A DNA stretch of 64,000 nucleotides, taken from assembly GCF_907165205.1 (NCBI RefSeq), contig NC_058193.1, positions 28,161,521 to 28,225,520 of the forward strand, given 5' to 3'. The first letter of the stretch is position 1. Each line of letters opens with the position of its first letter. A program made the position numbers and the translations under genes. The stretch is from Coccinella septempunctata (taxonomy: Eukaryota > Arthropoda > Insecta > Coleoptera > Coccinellidae). Positions 36,105 to 49,600 of the stretch are shown here, in pieces. A model generated the notes under the pieces. That model worked only from the letters and a program-made list of their open reading frames with translations. It had not been told where the DNA came from and ran no database searches.

Positions 36105-39100
36105 GGTGTTGGTTAATCAACCCTGTGAAAAAAAAAAGTATTTTGAATTACTGAAAAGCCGCATTTCAGGGAATATGTGGTATATACAGTATGCATCAGG
36201 TAATCTGTGGTCTCCATTGTTTAGTTAAAGCTCAGTTGATAAGTTAACAGTAAATATAAAGTAATTCATAAACCACTCCGGAACCCATGAATGATTTCTC
36301 ATTCAAATTTAAACAAATCGATTCTCGTTCCGAATTCAAATGGCGTCTGTAGACAATTTCCCAGATAGTGAAATAAATGAATATTCACTCTTCATTCGAA
36401 AATTTCAATTCTGCAAGAATATTCGAACTGAAAACAAAAAGTTATCATTCAATAAAAATTTTAAATTTACCTAATCATCTATGGAAGCCCCCTCAAAACA
36501 TTGTATTTTCAACATTCATAATATGAAGAACAAGATATTATGAACAAACTGATACTGAACATTCTCCAATTGTTATCAATATAATATAATGGTTTCAGAA
36601 CCATTAAATAATTAAATATTTTCTTAACTGAAGAAACAATGTTGTAGTTTGTATGTAGTTAAATTAGGTAGATGAGAATTTGATTATGGTGATACTAAAA
36701 CAGATGATACTAGGAAATACAAAATTACTAGTAACAAATTGGGAAAGATTAGAACTGAATTCCTAAATAACCAGTTCTCACACCTGCCTGTGTTGAATAG
36801 AAAGAATTAAATATAACACACCAATGGGGAAGTTAATAATTTATATTAGACCACTAGGTTTTTGATTTTGTGAATATTAGTGAAGAATATCATCGTACCC
36901 TCGATCGTACCCTAAAGGAACTTTTTTTTTCTATTTAGTGCTACTACTACCGCATTTTTTTTTCTTAAATCAAAGCGATGTAATAATGAATAATGAAAAT
37001 TCCTATTTTTCTGATCCATCCCATTCCAGTCTTCTGCAGCAAAAATTGTACTTCATTGCTTCATTTCGCGAACAATATTTTTCCACCACAATATCGAAAT
37101 TATTATAACCGAATTGGTGTCTAAATTTGGGTATCTGATCCATTCCTATAGATCATACTTACCGAAGCAAAAAGTAAATTGGCATAAACGTGTTACAAAA
37201 ACTTTGTTAACTCAGTATAACCTCAAACTTTCCAATATCACACCGAGGAAAAATCACGTATATAGATTGGCTATCACAACTGTACGAAGTGGTTTTATTA
37301 CCGAACGAAAGGACAAGATCTTAACATTTTTTACAAGGGAAATTATGTATTTATTGAGCTTTTTCAACGTTTCAATTCCGCACTATACACCTAGTCATTA
37401 AAACCTAACTTTCATGTCAAACAACGGAACTTGCCTGTCTTGTGAACGACGGGCCATCGAGAACAAGCCACGTTAGACTTGAGTTTGAGCTACGTTGCCA
37501 AGCTGTTGTCATATACAAATATTCCAAATCGTTTCAATTTATCAATTTTCAGTATTCGAAATATGGAAGATATCTTTTTTATATGCACCACCCAATTCTT
37601 TCCATGCACCCCAACTTATTTGAGTTCATGCTATGAGTATATGAGTGTTCCCAAAAAGTTGAATTTTTTCCAGAATTTCAGACATTTAAAACCCATTTCT
37701 CATGATAATTAGATAATATTTCGGAAATTAGTAATGAGGAAAGTTATTTCTAAGAAACATTTTGCATTAACTTCGAATTTTCGTTCATATTTGGCTTTTG
37801 GTGGTAAAAACAATTTTTGGAAATTGCAGATATTATTTTTTCATTTACATATTGCTTATGAGATAGTTCAGGAGCGATAAAAACAACGCTTTCTTCATGA
37901 TAATATCCAAGCTAACAATGAGTTGAAAAAAATATTTCCTCAGTTTTACCTAGACGATGGAAAAAAAATCGACATTGGCAACACTCAACGAATCATGATG
38001 ACAGGCAATTCTGTGTGTACTCCCTAGGTTGGCTATCTAATTCCAACAATTTTCCATCTTTTTCCGGAGAAAACTGAAAATTCCGTAATTAAAATATTTT
38101 CAACGTTACATAATTCGATTTAACAGCATACGTTCGCTGAGTTCCAGAATTCTGAATATATTTTGCAGGTTTAGTAAGTGAGAGAATTTTGAACCAGTAG
38201 AGGTTAATTGATTAGATCTATGTGTTCTTTTCTGATTGGTGAATTATGAGAAATGGAAAATACCTAGTCGCACCGGAAAAGTGAAAATTCATACTTTAGG
38301 TTCAAGTATGGTGCTATTGGACGAGTCATATTTCTTTTTCCGTTTTAAAACATTGGCGAATTTGTATGAAAAGTTTTAAAATGAGCCTGAGGGGCATTGT
38401 TTTAAATTATTTCAGTGAAATTGATAAATTATAGATCTGAATGTTAGATTTCCCAAGGTTTACTTGATAAAGTGTTACGTTGGTTCGTTCAAATATAGTT
38501 TTTTTGTTGCTAGTAAATAAATCGGTGAAAAACGCGTTGAACCCAAAACACTGCAATAAAATTGTTTGACTTTTATATCAACCGTGATCTCTTACTCCTG
38601 GTTATTTTTATCCGATAGTACATAACGAAGAGACCCGAACATAAATGTGGGCAGAAAGTAGAAAATATATATGAATATATTACCCCCTCAGATAAAACAT
38701 TAAAGAAAACGAAATATGTAAATGCGTCATTAGTGCAAAAGTTGTTTTATTTTAGAACCTGCAAATAACTTGTAGTATCCAAATATCCCGGGTTTTTGGG
38801 CAAGGTGCCAATTCACCAACGGACGATTTTAGCACATGGGACTCTCAGCGACCGTATTTTTTAATTGTTTTGGCAGCCAAATTCAGCGTGAAATGATTGG
38901 CGACATCGCGAAATGAAAAAAAAATTAGGATAAAATTTCAGCAGCTTAAATTTCAACATCGGCATGGTGTTACGTAAAGATTTTCCGCAGGCTTTCAAGC
39001 TCTCCTACGTCAGTCCGTCATGCAACGCACAGCTAAAAGCTCTGTCATATCAATAGATCTGCAAAATTTCCATCATTCTTTATTGCTTCATAGGAAGTTT

Positions 39101-40358
39101 ACCCGCAGCATAATCTGTTGTGGTTTATCATCCCTCAATTCAAAATGATCAGTGAATATACCATGGGGAGAGGATGTATCAAAAAAATGGAACATGGCTG
39201 ATCGATCAGCCAAAGAGCATAGTGTTACACATATTCAGTACTTTTATATCAATTTTATCATCTTATTTCGTTACTTTGAGAAAGAAGTAAGTGTTACTTT
39301 TATTAGCGAGCAGTAACTCAACTTCAATTCAAATTGCAATCGCCTCATTGGTGATGGATCAAAATGTATCGATGTCCATCACGAGGCAAGAAACTGCTGA
39401 AATTATAACTTTGTTGGTACATGTCGAAAATGCATCTCCAATGAAAACAAACATTGCCGATAGTTTGTTGTCGTTAAAGTATTATTGTGGAGAATCTGTA
39501 CCTCATCAATGAGCTGTTCAAATCTATAACAAAGTCAGAAACGTCTTGCGAATGGAATAAAACCGCTATGCTGCTTCAGATCATAACATTTAAGGATTCA
39601 TCGTTATGATCCATTCTCAGAAAATCCTCCTTCAGGCTTCAGCCTAAAGGTATATAGGATTGATTTTATCGTGTTGTTTCTCATACAAGCTCCAAGGTTC
39701 TATCATCAGGATGTTTCTCAAATTTGGCACTTACACCAACTCTACCGGTTTCTGCCGTATAGGTACCAATGGTTTAGTTTGGGTTAACATCAACCAAGAG
39801 CTTACGTAAACAAATGAGACCACACAATCACTTGGTCGAATTGAGGAAGCACTTTTGCACTTTTTGTGCAAGGCTTGATACCACAACATCCCCAAGTTGG
39901 CAGCCACTTTTTCTCAAGAGTAATAATCCAATTGATGCACTTCACTTCACACTTACCGATATCACAAAATTGTTGTCCCAGTTAGTCACACGATGTTAAC
40001 AGTAACCGTTGAAAGAAAAAAAGAAGAAAACGTAATAACACAACAATAACGATTGTTAGGCCCCCATAAGTTAATTGGCGGCGTATGGACTGAGTTACTG
40101 AACGAACGGGCAACGATTGTAGTGTGGTGATGCTTTTATAAGCTCGGTAGCTACCTGTCGGGGACGCTGGGCAACAGGCCAAAACTGGGACTCTCTGGAC
40201 GCCCCTGAACATACATCGTCGAGTTATGTCCTGGACATCTTGACGGTTCAGATTGCAAAAAAATTGACTTTTTTCGCAGATCTGATAGTAGACAATTTTC
40301 CAAAAAGACCGACCCTTCGCTGAAGAACCTTCGGCAAAGAAATTTTTAAAAAGTATCG
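36105..40358. other. SERCA 5' region and intergenic DNA up to tRNA-Ala
   Basis: Bases 36105-36122 are 5' UTR of SERCA; beyond them lies a pyrimidine-rich acceptor, so the upstream non-coding exon and promoter lie somewhere to the right but I cannot place them. Open frames at 37114-37401, 37442-37636 and 39291-39512 (+) show no recognisable motif. No transposon coding sequence was recognised. Confidence 0.45.
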
Positions 40359-40430
40359 TGGAGATGCCGGGGATTGAACCCGGGGCCTTTCACATGCAAA
40401 GCGAACGCTCTACCACTGAGCTACATCCCC
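40359..40430 (-). tRNA. tRNA-Ala (anticodon UGC)
   Basis: On the minus strand a complete 72-nt cloverleaf: acceptor stem GGGGATG/CATCTCC with the G3:U70 wobble that identifies tRNA-Ala, D arm TAGCTCAGTGGTAGAGC, anticodon loop TTTGCAT (anticodon TGC), and T arm CCGGGTTCAATCCCCGG. The discriminator is A. A short T run follows on the minus strand (plus 40348-40352). It looks functional. It lies about 250 bp upstream of the PNLDC1 start, divergent from it. Confidence 0.97.
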
Positions 40431-40677
40431 AGTACACGTTATTGCGTAAAACACAGTTGTGATAAGCCCCGTTTCAGTTTACATCTTATATTCAGAAGAA
40501 ATTTTTTATAATCAAATAAATTATTCTCTTGAATTTCTATTTTATTTTATAAAGGAAAACGTTAAAATTACAACAAACACTTGTTAAACCAGTACAACAA
40601 ATCTATAAAATAAAAGATAACCTCACCTTGTGAATGAACGATGTAAACATCAAAAAATTTTCGTTGTGTGAGTGAAG

Positions 40678-43600
40678 ATGACCGAAATTAATATAAACAA
40701 TTTTAAACAAAAATTTCCGGACATCAAGAAGAATATTGAAGCGGCAAAGTTCATTGGTATCGACTTGGAATTTAGTGCTTTGAATCCCTTCACTAATTAC
40801 ACTCCAAGGTATGAAATATGTATTCCAAATTTGAAAAAACATCATACTTACCCATTATGTATTTTTTAGTTTATTCGATAACCCGAAAGAAAGATATATT
40901 AAATTGAGAAAAAATGTGGAAAATACAATCCCAGTACAAATTGGGTTAACTGCCTTCAAATTTGATGCAGATAGAAATAGTTTCGAAGGAAGTGCCTATA
41001 CGTTCTATGTGAAACCTGGTCTATTTTCCCACATCAACAGGTATTTTCTTTTTGAGACTAGTGCCATTGAGTTTTTAGCTTTACATAATTTCGACTTCAA
41101 TAAGGTAATGACTGCGTTTGAATTAATTATTCTAATTTATTTTATTTGCATAATTTTTTTTTTCAGTTTTTCTACACCGGTATACCTTATATCAGTAAGA
41201 TTCAGGAAGAGGGTTTACTCAGAAAGCTCAAGAATGATGATGTCTATGAAACAAATATGAATTTTTGTTCCAACATGCAACCTATTCTCGATAAGGTGCT
41301 GAAAGAAGCTAATGAATGGTATGAAGAGGCAAAGATCGGGGAAATACTGCCCCTGAATGATCTCACAAATCGATATGTACGTGACATTGAGTTCAAATTT
41401 TTTTTTCATAAATATATAAGAAGAAATTTTGGGGATGTGATGGTGCATCTAAATGAAGAGCAACTGTTGACATTGAAGAAAGTTGCAACACAGGAGATTG
41501 CTCAGATGAACGGGTATAATGATCTGAATGAGGAGATCCTTGATTCACTTCTTGGATTCACAAAAGTCTATAAGCTCTTGGTTTCACTGAAAAAACCCAT
41601 CATAGCCCATAATGCTTTGATGGATATACTCATACTTATCACTAATTTTGAAGGAAACTTGCCGAGTAGATATGAGGATTTCAAAAAATTAACAATGGAA
41701 TTATTTCCCATTGTATTTGATACAAAGCACATATATTATGAGATGCGATCAAAAATTCCAGAAAATAAACAACCTAGTAATTCAGATCTGAAAACTTTAT
41801 TCCATTACTTTCGAGATGGAGTTGGCAGACATATTGCTATGCTTTCTCCTGGTATAGAAGTTGAGGGTGATAAAGTGGCAATTGGCAAGTTTCACGATGC
41901 TGGGTGGGACTCCTTCTGTGCTGGTTATATTTTTATCCGATTGGCATATCTTGAAATCCATGGAAAACATCCTTTGGGTAAAGTTTTTATGCCTACAGAG
42001 TATTTAAGAGGAATGTTCCAGTACAAAAACTGTCTGAATGTGATCAGAGCTTCTATCAATTACGTTGTGAGTTTTTACCAATCGATACCATGTGCATAAT
42101 TTTTCAAATTCTGTTTGATTCAGGATTATTTCAGAACTTAAATGGTGCTGATCCTGCTTGCAAGAGGCCCCCTTTGTATGTTATAGAAGCTTGTGGTAGC
42201 AGGAAACTTGATTATATGGAGGTAATTCAAAAGATACTGCTTAAAAAATCTTTTTTATCCATTCTAGGCATACATATTATATGATTTTAATTTTTTTCCA
42301 TAAATCAACTAAATGGTGAATGCGCTGAATGTCCCCAAATAGAACTATTTTCATTGATGAAGTTTTATGTCCTTGTGATATAAAAATTGATGAAAAATGT
42401 TGCTGGATGCTTCATTCGCATTGTTGTGAATATTTTGATTGAATTAATTTGGCTGATACCAAGGATTATATAATTTTCAGAGGATACTTGATGAAAATCC
42501 ATAATTGAACTAAAAACAGAATTATATATTTCCACCTGACGATGCTATAATGATGATATAACTCATGTTAGTGAAAATCTGAAAATTCTGTTGTTTGTTC
42601 AATATTACGGTGTTCTCTGTTGGCTATGGAAACCAAAAAGAAGGTTTTGATGTATTGGTATATCCATGTTCAGATTCTATATGAATATTAGAAATTTCCT
42701 GGATTTTTTTATATCGGGGTAGCCATCTTCACTCGAATGACGTAATAACTTTGAAATTTTCATCAAAAGTTGTGCAGTTGGAAATAATAATTCTCATGCT
42801 TCAGGATTATTCTCGCAATTCAATTGATTTAAAGGAGAATAAATATATATGTATAGAACATATAATAGCAAAATATTATGTTTATAGAATTAAATAAGCA
42901 CATCTGTTACATCATGAATGCTGAAAATATGACCTTGTGAATATTTCATCGCTTCATGAATTTTCCTATTTTATGAATTGAGATGTTAAATGATTTTATT
43001 GGTTTCATCGAACAGGAGCATTCAGAAAATAACTTTTCCATATGTTTGAACTGCTATAGATTTAATATTCAACACTATATGAGACAGTCACCATTATCAA
43101 AGTTTTAGATTTTCAATTCACAGGGTATCCCAAATTGAACATGCCATCATTTGTAACTATGCACTTACACCGATGATTTTTCCAAAACGTTTATTGAATT
43201 AATAGCATGAAGAAATGTATATGAAGTAGCTTAATCATTTATGGATAAATCTTGAGGTTTTCAGATATCCTACTCTTTTAGGAGATACCTACGTGATCAT
43301 GAATACTCAATCCTTTTTCACTGAAATTGTTTGATAGCCGAGATGAATTGCCTTGTGTTGCACTCGTGCCTGTTTCCAGGAACGAGAGCTTTTTGATATT
43401 ACCCAACTGTCTGAAATTCTTTAATTTTAAGCCGAAAATGGTCTCAAACGATTGAGTTCGAATGATGAAGCATTCATGCAAATGCACAATACGGCTCCTG
43501 ACTCAGATCGGTACTTTCCCAATTGTTAATGGTGGCTCAACATTTCCGTATTATGCTCCTTTTACCGGTATATTCAGTAACAAACAACCACAAGATCAAA

Positions 43601-46600
43601 GTGTTTTCGATTTGAAAAGTTTTAAAACGACTTCCTGTCGAACTCTAGTCCACCGTCAGACGTCTGAGCCATAACAAATATCCAAAACTATGTTCATAGT
43701 AACTTTTCCCAGCTACTTATCATAATCCGCAACACCTATAGCTTTGTGTTTCAATCCTTTCGTCATGTAATCATCGTTAATACAGTTGGGTAACAAATCT
43801 GCTGCACGATCTCCGCTACGGAGCATTTCACAGACACGTAAGGAACGCATGTGTCGCATGTCAGACTTTCAGACTTGCCCGTCTTTCCAAAATGTAAATT
43901 ATTTACGGTACGTTTTACTGGACTATATTTATATTGCGGAGAATTGTTTTCTAAAAATATCCGCCAGGAGGGACCTCTAAATTTTGTATTTATAGTTGCG
44001 TTATTTGGAAGACACAATAACTAGATAATACATTATGTACACGCTTCTTTCGCTTTTTTTTTCTGTTCCGTCGGTTTCTACGTCATGAATAGATGAGGAC
44101 GTTTCTAATTTTGATTTCAAAGACATGGTCAACTGTAATAATTAAGACGTCAATAATGCTCGAAGTTTTCAGTTTTTTCTTTTCAAGAAAAGCTGGATGA
44201 AATCCAGCAATTTTTCTCGCATACGGTTTGTTTTAGAGACTTGCTTGCACACGCAGCAAAGATTTTTAATGTTGACTGTGAAAAAAACAAATGGAAGTAA
44301 GATGCGTTTCATGAAAAAATTGCAAGAGACAAGAAAGTTTGCCAATTGAGTGGGCTTTCTAACGGTTTAACAATTTGCAAGGAATTCGAATACGCGGTCA
44401 ATATTATTTAGTGGTTCCAAAGACATTTTGGTCCCGTATAAATTGTCTTAATAAGGAGGTCCTTCGTCAAAATAGGTAGCACTATCAGATTTCGCCTATC
44501 ATAAACAGGGCGAAATTCGGGGGGTTGTAACTCCGAAAGAGGGGGGCTCCTGGAAAAAAATAGGGGTCTCCTAATTTTGTTCCGAAAATCTGTGACCACA
44601 TTTCGTTGCATTGATTTCGTGACACCCTGTAGAGAATAATCAAATCTTTTTGTTCATCAACTGTAAAGAATTGACACGCAATCATTGCTACAGAGCAATG
44701 AATAATTCAATTTTGAAATTAAAAAATGAGAGATAAATTTACCATGAGGAATGAGGAAAACTTACAATAAAATTTTTTTTTAATCAATTACTTATGATCC
44801 TGCTTTTCCCTTCATTTAAGTGTTATTTCTTCCTACCGAAATCCAATGGAAAACCTTTCATTTCGTCAGCCCTGGATGTTAATGTTATAACTGCTAGAAA
44901 ACGCACAAGTCGTGCATTTGACGAATGGCGTAACATAATTGCTGTAACGATCGTTTTCGAAGTCATCGGGTTTAACTAATTATCTACAGTTTATGTTTTA
45001 TTATTAGAACTTTTGTTACCTTTGATAATTAGTTGTGAGACCTGCGCAAGGGAATTGCTCTGTTATTGTGTCGCAACACATGAAATTTTACGTGGCAACG
45101 TAGCAAGCGGTGCAACGAGTTCAAAACCGTTCACACAAAGATTCATATTTTCAACTTTCAGGACAAATTTAAGATGATGAATCGTCGATGATTGTACTAT
45201 ATTTTTCTCTGTTACTTCTCATTACCATAATAATAACGTAGGAATATGAAATGCATCCCCTCAGAAAAAAATCGAACATACATATCCTGAAATATACACA
45301 CGTATGGATCAGAAATACTCTTAGATCCAAACAATGTTTTATAGTAATCATCTGTTAATTTTAATGTTCCCTTTTTTTTCAGTTGACTACAGCCTTGAGT
45401 GCATTTGGAAGTATAGAAGTAAAACCAATTTCTTGGAGGAATAACAAAGCGTTAGTAGCTGTAGACAATTATTCAAGGTGAGATTCGTGAATCGAAAAAA
45501 AAATTGATTGGTTGTTTCTTTATATCCATATCATTTGATTTATGAAACAATATTCGAATCTCGTTCGAGTTGGCTGTATTTAAATTGGGACAAACCTCTG
45601 GCCAAAAGAATCTACCCGTTCTTATTTCTGGTACTGATCATTTGCCGTTCAAATAGAGCGAATCCGCGTTTACAGCAATGAAAATTTCCAGTTACAGCCC
45701 AATAAAATCTGCCACAAATCGGTTTTTATTGTAGACCGTAAAATTGATTCACTTCGCTGAAATTTTAATATCCAAGAAGATGAATGGGTATTTCAGTATT
45801 TCCGTACCTTTGACCTGTGTTATGTAAAAAGTTTATCAAAGTCGAATCCTAGTTATGTAACTAGGATTCGGTTTTGATATACTTTCAGATATGGATCGAA
45901 GCATTTGTCAGATAATCTGTTAGGTTTTAATGCAATCCAACTGACTGAGCTGTGCCAAAGCATTGTGCGGCGTTACTAAGAACCAAGATTTAAAAATAAG
46001 GGTCAATAATTGAGGGGTTCAGAGCTGAAGTGAACCAAGTCCATGCAGCCTAGTTTTGAGATGAATGGCTTAGAAGTTGTTTGTCACCAATTAATTCAAA
46101 AGTGACTTGTTTTGATTTTAAAAGGTTAGAATGTAAGCATATGCTTAGATAAGAATAATAATAAATAAAGAAGTCAAAGAAGTTAAAGAATTAATTGGTG
46201 ATAAACAATTTCTAAGCCATTCATCTCAAAACTAGACTGCATGGACTTGGTTCACTTCAGCTCTGAACCCCTCAATTGGCAGATGGCTTTTACATGATCC
46301 CTATCTGCCCATAGCTCCTTGATAACTCTGAAGGTTTTTATTTTATGTATAGGGTTTATTCAAGTAACCCTGCCTCCTTTACGCAGAATCGAGAGAAAAA
46401 ATAAAACATATAGATTATTGTAATTTGAAAATCAGTTTTGATTAATTCGATCTACCAGATCGACCAGTGAAAAATGATCCATCCACAAGTGATTAATGAA
46501 TGTTTGATAAAATAGTTCCTTAATCACAAGTGATTTATGAATGTTATAATGCTGAAGGCAGATAGATTATAATCACTTTATGCATCTATGATGGATAAAA

Positions 46601-49600
46601 TGCATTATGAAACAGTCGTTGTTCGATGACGAATACTGGGTTAGATGAAGCCAGCGAATAGCTCAAACCGAAATAGTGATGTGCAAACGACTCACTTTCG
46701 CGATTCGAAAAAAAAACCCGAATAGCTCTCCGAATTTTTTGGCATCGAATGCGAATTCGAATTCTGATTTCAGCTTTTATTGTCCCAATAAATATAGACG
46801 AAAAGTTTGTGCGCATCTGTTTACGTCGCAAACTCAAAAATAATATTATTGCACGCATAATTTTGCGGGAGCGAGAGTTGGAATGGCCGTCATAAGTGAT
46901 CGAAATAAATTAGGAATTTTCCGGTCGACGATTTTCGCCGGCTGAAGAACTCTGGATAGAGCCCCGAAAATCGATCCCGAAATCGACCGCCACCGAAAAA
47001 GAAATCCGGTTGGTTTGGAGGACTCGATTTTGGGAAGAGGAGGTCGTCCTCGAGACGTTCAAAGAGACACTATTTTTACGTAATAATATCTTTCGCGAAA
47101 ATAACTCATGATAAATGACTTCGAATGGGAATACGTTGGAGTGAATAAATTTAAACTCAAAAATACTCGCGGTTATGATGCTTTGGAGACCTTGCTGGCG
47201 ATATGTAATAATGTGGGATTAATTTTTGTTTCTTGTATATATTGTATATAAATATTTTCGCCAGTGGTATACTTCAAATACTGAGATAGAAAAATACACC
47301 CCGTCGTCTCTCTCTACTCCTATTGTTCTTTTAATAAAGTCGAGTGAAGAAGGTTCGATTAAAAGAATGATAATAGTAAAGAGTGGCGACGGGGTGTATT
47401 TTTCGAACTTAATAAAAGATCCACCAGTTTCTTCGATCGACTAGAGACTAGATTATGGGATATCCTTGTTTGGAAGGTTTGCCACAAGGAGTGTAAGCTT
47501 AAGAAATGACCTGACATTACCAACCTGTGATCTACACATTCTTATGGTAAGTCCCTAATAGTTGTACTGAATGTCGAAGACCTTAGTCTTCGACTAGGTG
47601 TGGCCTGCTGCCTTGAATGTAGTGTCACCCCTCCCGGACTCTGCAAATGGATCTCAAACTGTTGCTGTCAACAGACAGCCTTCTGATTATCACAGAATAA
47701 ACGCTGATGTGTCACAGGGCTCGGAAGTTGCCCCAACAATTTTTTTGATTCACACCAATGACCTTTTATACTCAACAAACAACCCAATCCACTCCTTTGC
47801 AAACAGCAAGACACTTCGCTCCAGCAGTTTGATGAGCCGACATCCATTTAGCCCTGAACATCAAGACACAATGTATGGCAGCAGCACTTGGCTACTTGGC
47901 AGAGATCTCAACTGCAATTGATGTAAAACACAGTTGCGCCATTTATGCCTGTTGGAACCAACTTATACAAGGCAGTTGATGTTGGAAAGAATCTGATGTT
48001 TGTTCAGAGCTCTCAAAAAAAGTAGATTTCACCCCTCCAACTTGGAAATACATCACCAAACACGGCCGTATTTTGGATATTTTAGCACCAACTTCGCTTT
48101 AACTTGATTTGGTCCAGAAGAGGGTTGTTAATCTGATAGATGACCTCAATATTACCGAAGGTTTGGTTCTCTATCGCATCATCTTCAACTGTTATATAGA
48201 TACTTCCATGGCCTATGTGCTTTGGAGCTGACTTCTATTATGCCAGGGCTTGAGAAACTTGTCAGAAGAACCATCCGAGCAGATGAATCCTACCGGTACA
48301 CAGTCTTAACTTCAGGCATCTTGAAGGGTTAGTTACGACCGCACTTCTATAGGCATCTAGAACGTCTAGACTTATGAATTCTCTGCAACCAGACGCTTTC
48401 TCGGAGAATTTTGATCTGCAGAACTTAAAGTGCCGTAGTAATGAACTCCCCCTCCATTTATCCTTGAGTTTTAGTAAAAAAAAAACAGTGAATTCACTTG
48501 ATGCTACAGATACTTGTTCTGTCAATACAAGGATCATAGAGAGTTTATATTTTGAACGCACTACAATAATGACAAAATGTCCATATATGTTTCAACCAAT
48601 GGAATTCGCCATTGGTAGAAGTGCTTTATCTGATATTAATTTTTTTTTTCGTTACTTTTTACCCATTCTGCACCTGTACACCTTATTATGCATGAGTCTT
48701 TTGTAATGGAGGCATGCCCATGATTCAGGCAACAGCGGATTTTGATTTGCCGCTCTGATCAGTTTCCAAAAAGAGTCTTGGGATATGTTAACTACTTTAA
48801 TGCTCAGATTCCTCACTCGACATTTTGAAGCAAAAACTCTATTCAGGTACGAAAGAGGTCACAATTTGGAAGGTGGCAGTGGTATGGGTTTATATATCAG
48901 CTGCTATTCTGACATGAAATGAAACTGAAATTAATCTATATTATAGCCAATTCCATTATGAGAGTTAAAATTTTTTCAATTTCAAAGTTTCTTTCAGTCT
49001 TACTAAAATTAAAGACTTATGTAATCTTTTGAATTGAAGGGAGTTTAAAATTGATGGTGAAACTGGCTGTTAACTCTTCCATGTAATTTGTAGAACAAAA
49101 TGGATGTTGGGGAACCAGTAGTGATTTGATTATCGTGCGATGAATACCCCTCTGGTCACCAAATTCTGTTGCAGTAATTCCAAATGATTTACTGCAGTAC
49201 CGGACGGTAATTCAATGAAAAATTAATCAAAACATTAAATCCGGCACTTGACCAATTTTCACCGAGATGATAAACAGCGTGCTTGTGAAAGTTTGACATA
49301 TGCGAAGGAAGACGGATGATATATTATCCTTGACTAGGCACCCGAAAAATTGAAAATCGAGCACTTCGATTTTCCTTGTCCCTGCAAAATTTATATTTAT
49401 CGCGTGTTTACTGAATAAGTGGCTTAGGAATTAACCGACTTGCTCTAATCTAAATTTAGGCGGTGTACTGGACCGGTTGAAACTGCAAAAATGACTATTG
49501 GCACATGCTCGCAAAAATAATATTAATAAGGGGCAGGTGCACTTTAATGAGCGCGTTCTGATAATCCCGAACGGGAAACGTCTGTATTATTCTCTTCAAA

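Noticed and set aside
39291..39512. 73-codon plus-strand frame between SERCA and PNLDC1
   Set aside because: No recognisable motif, no clear splice context and length expected by chance in 4 kb of intergenic DNA.
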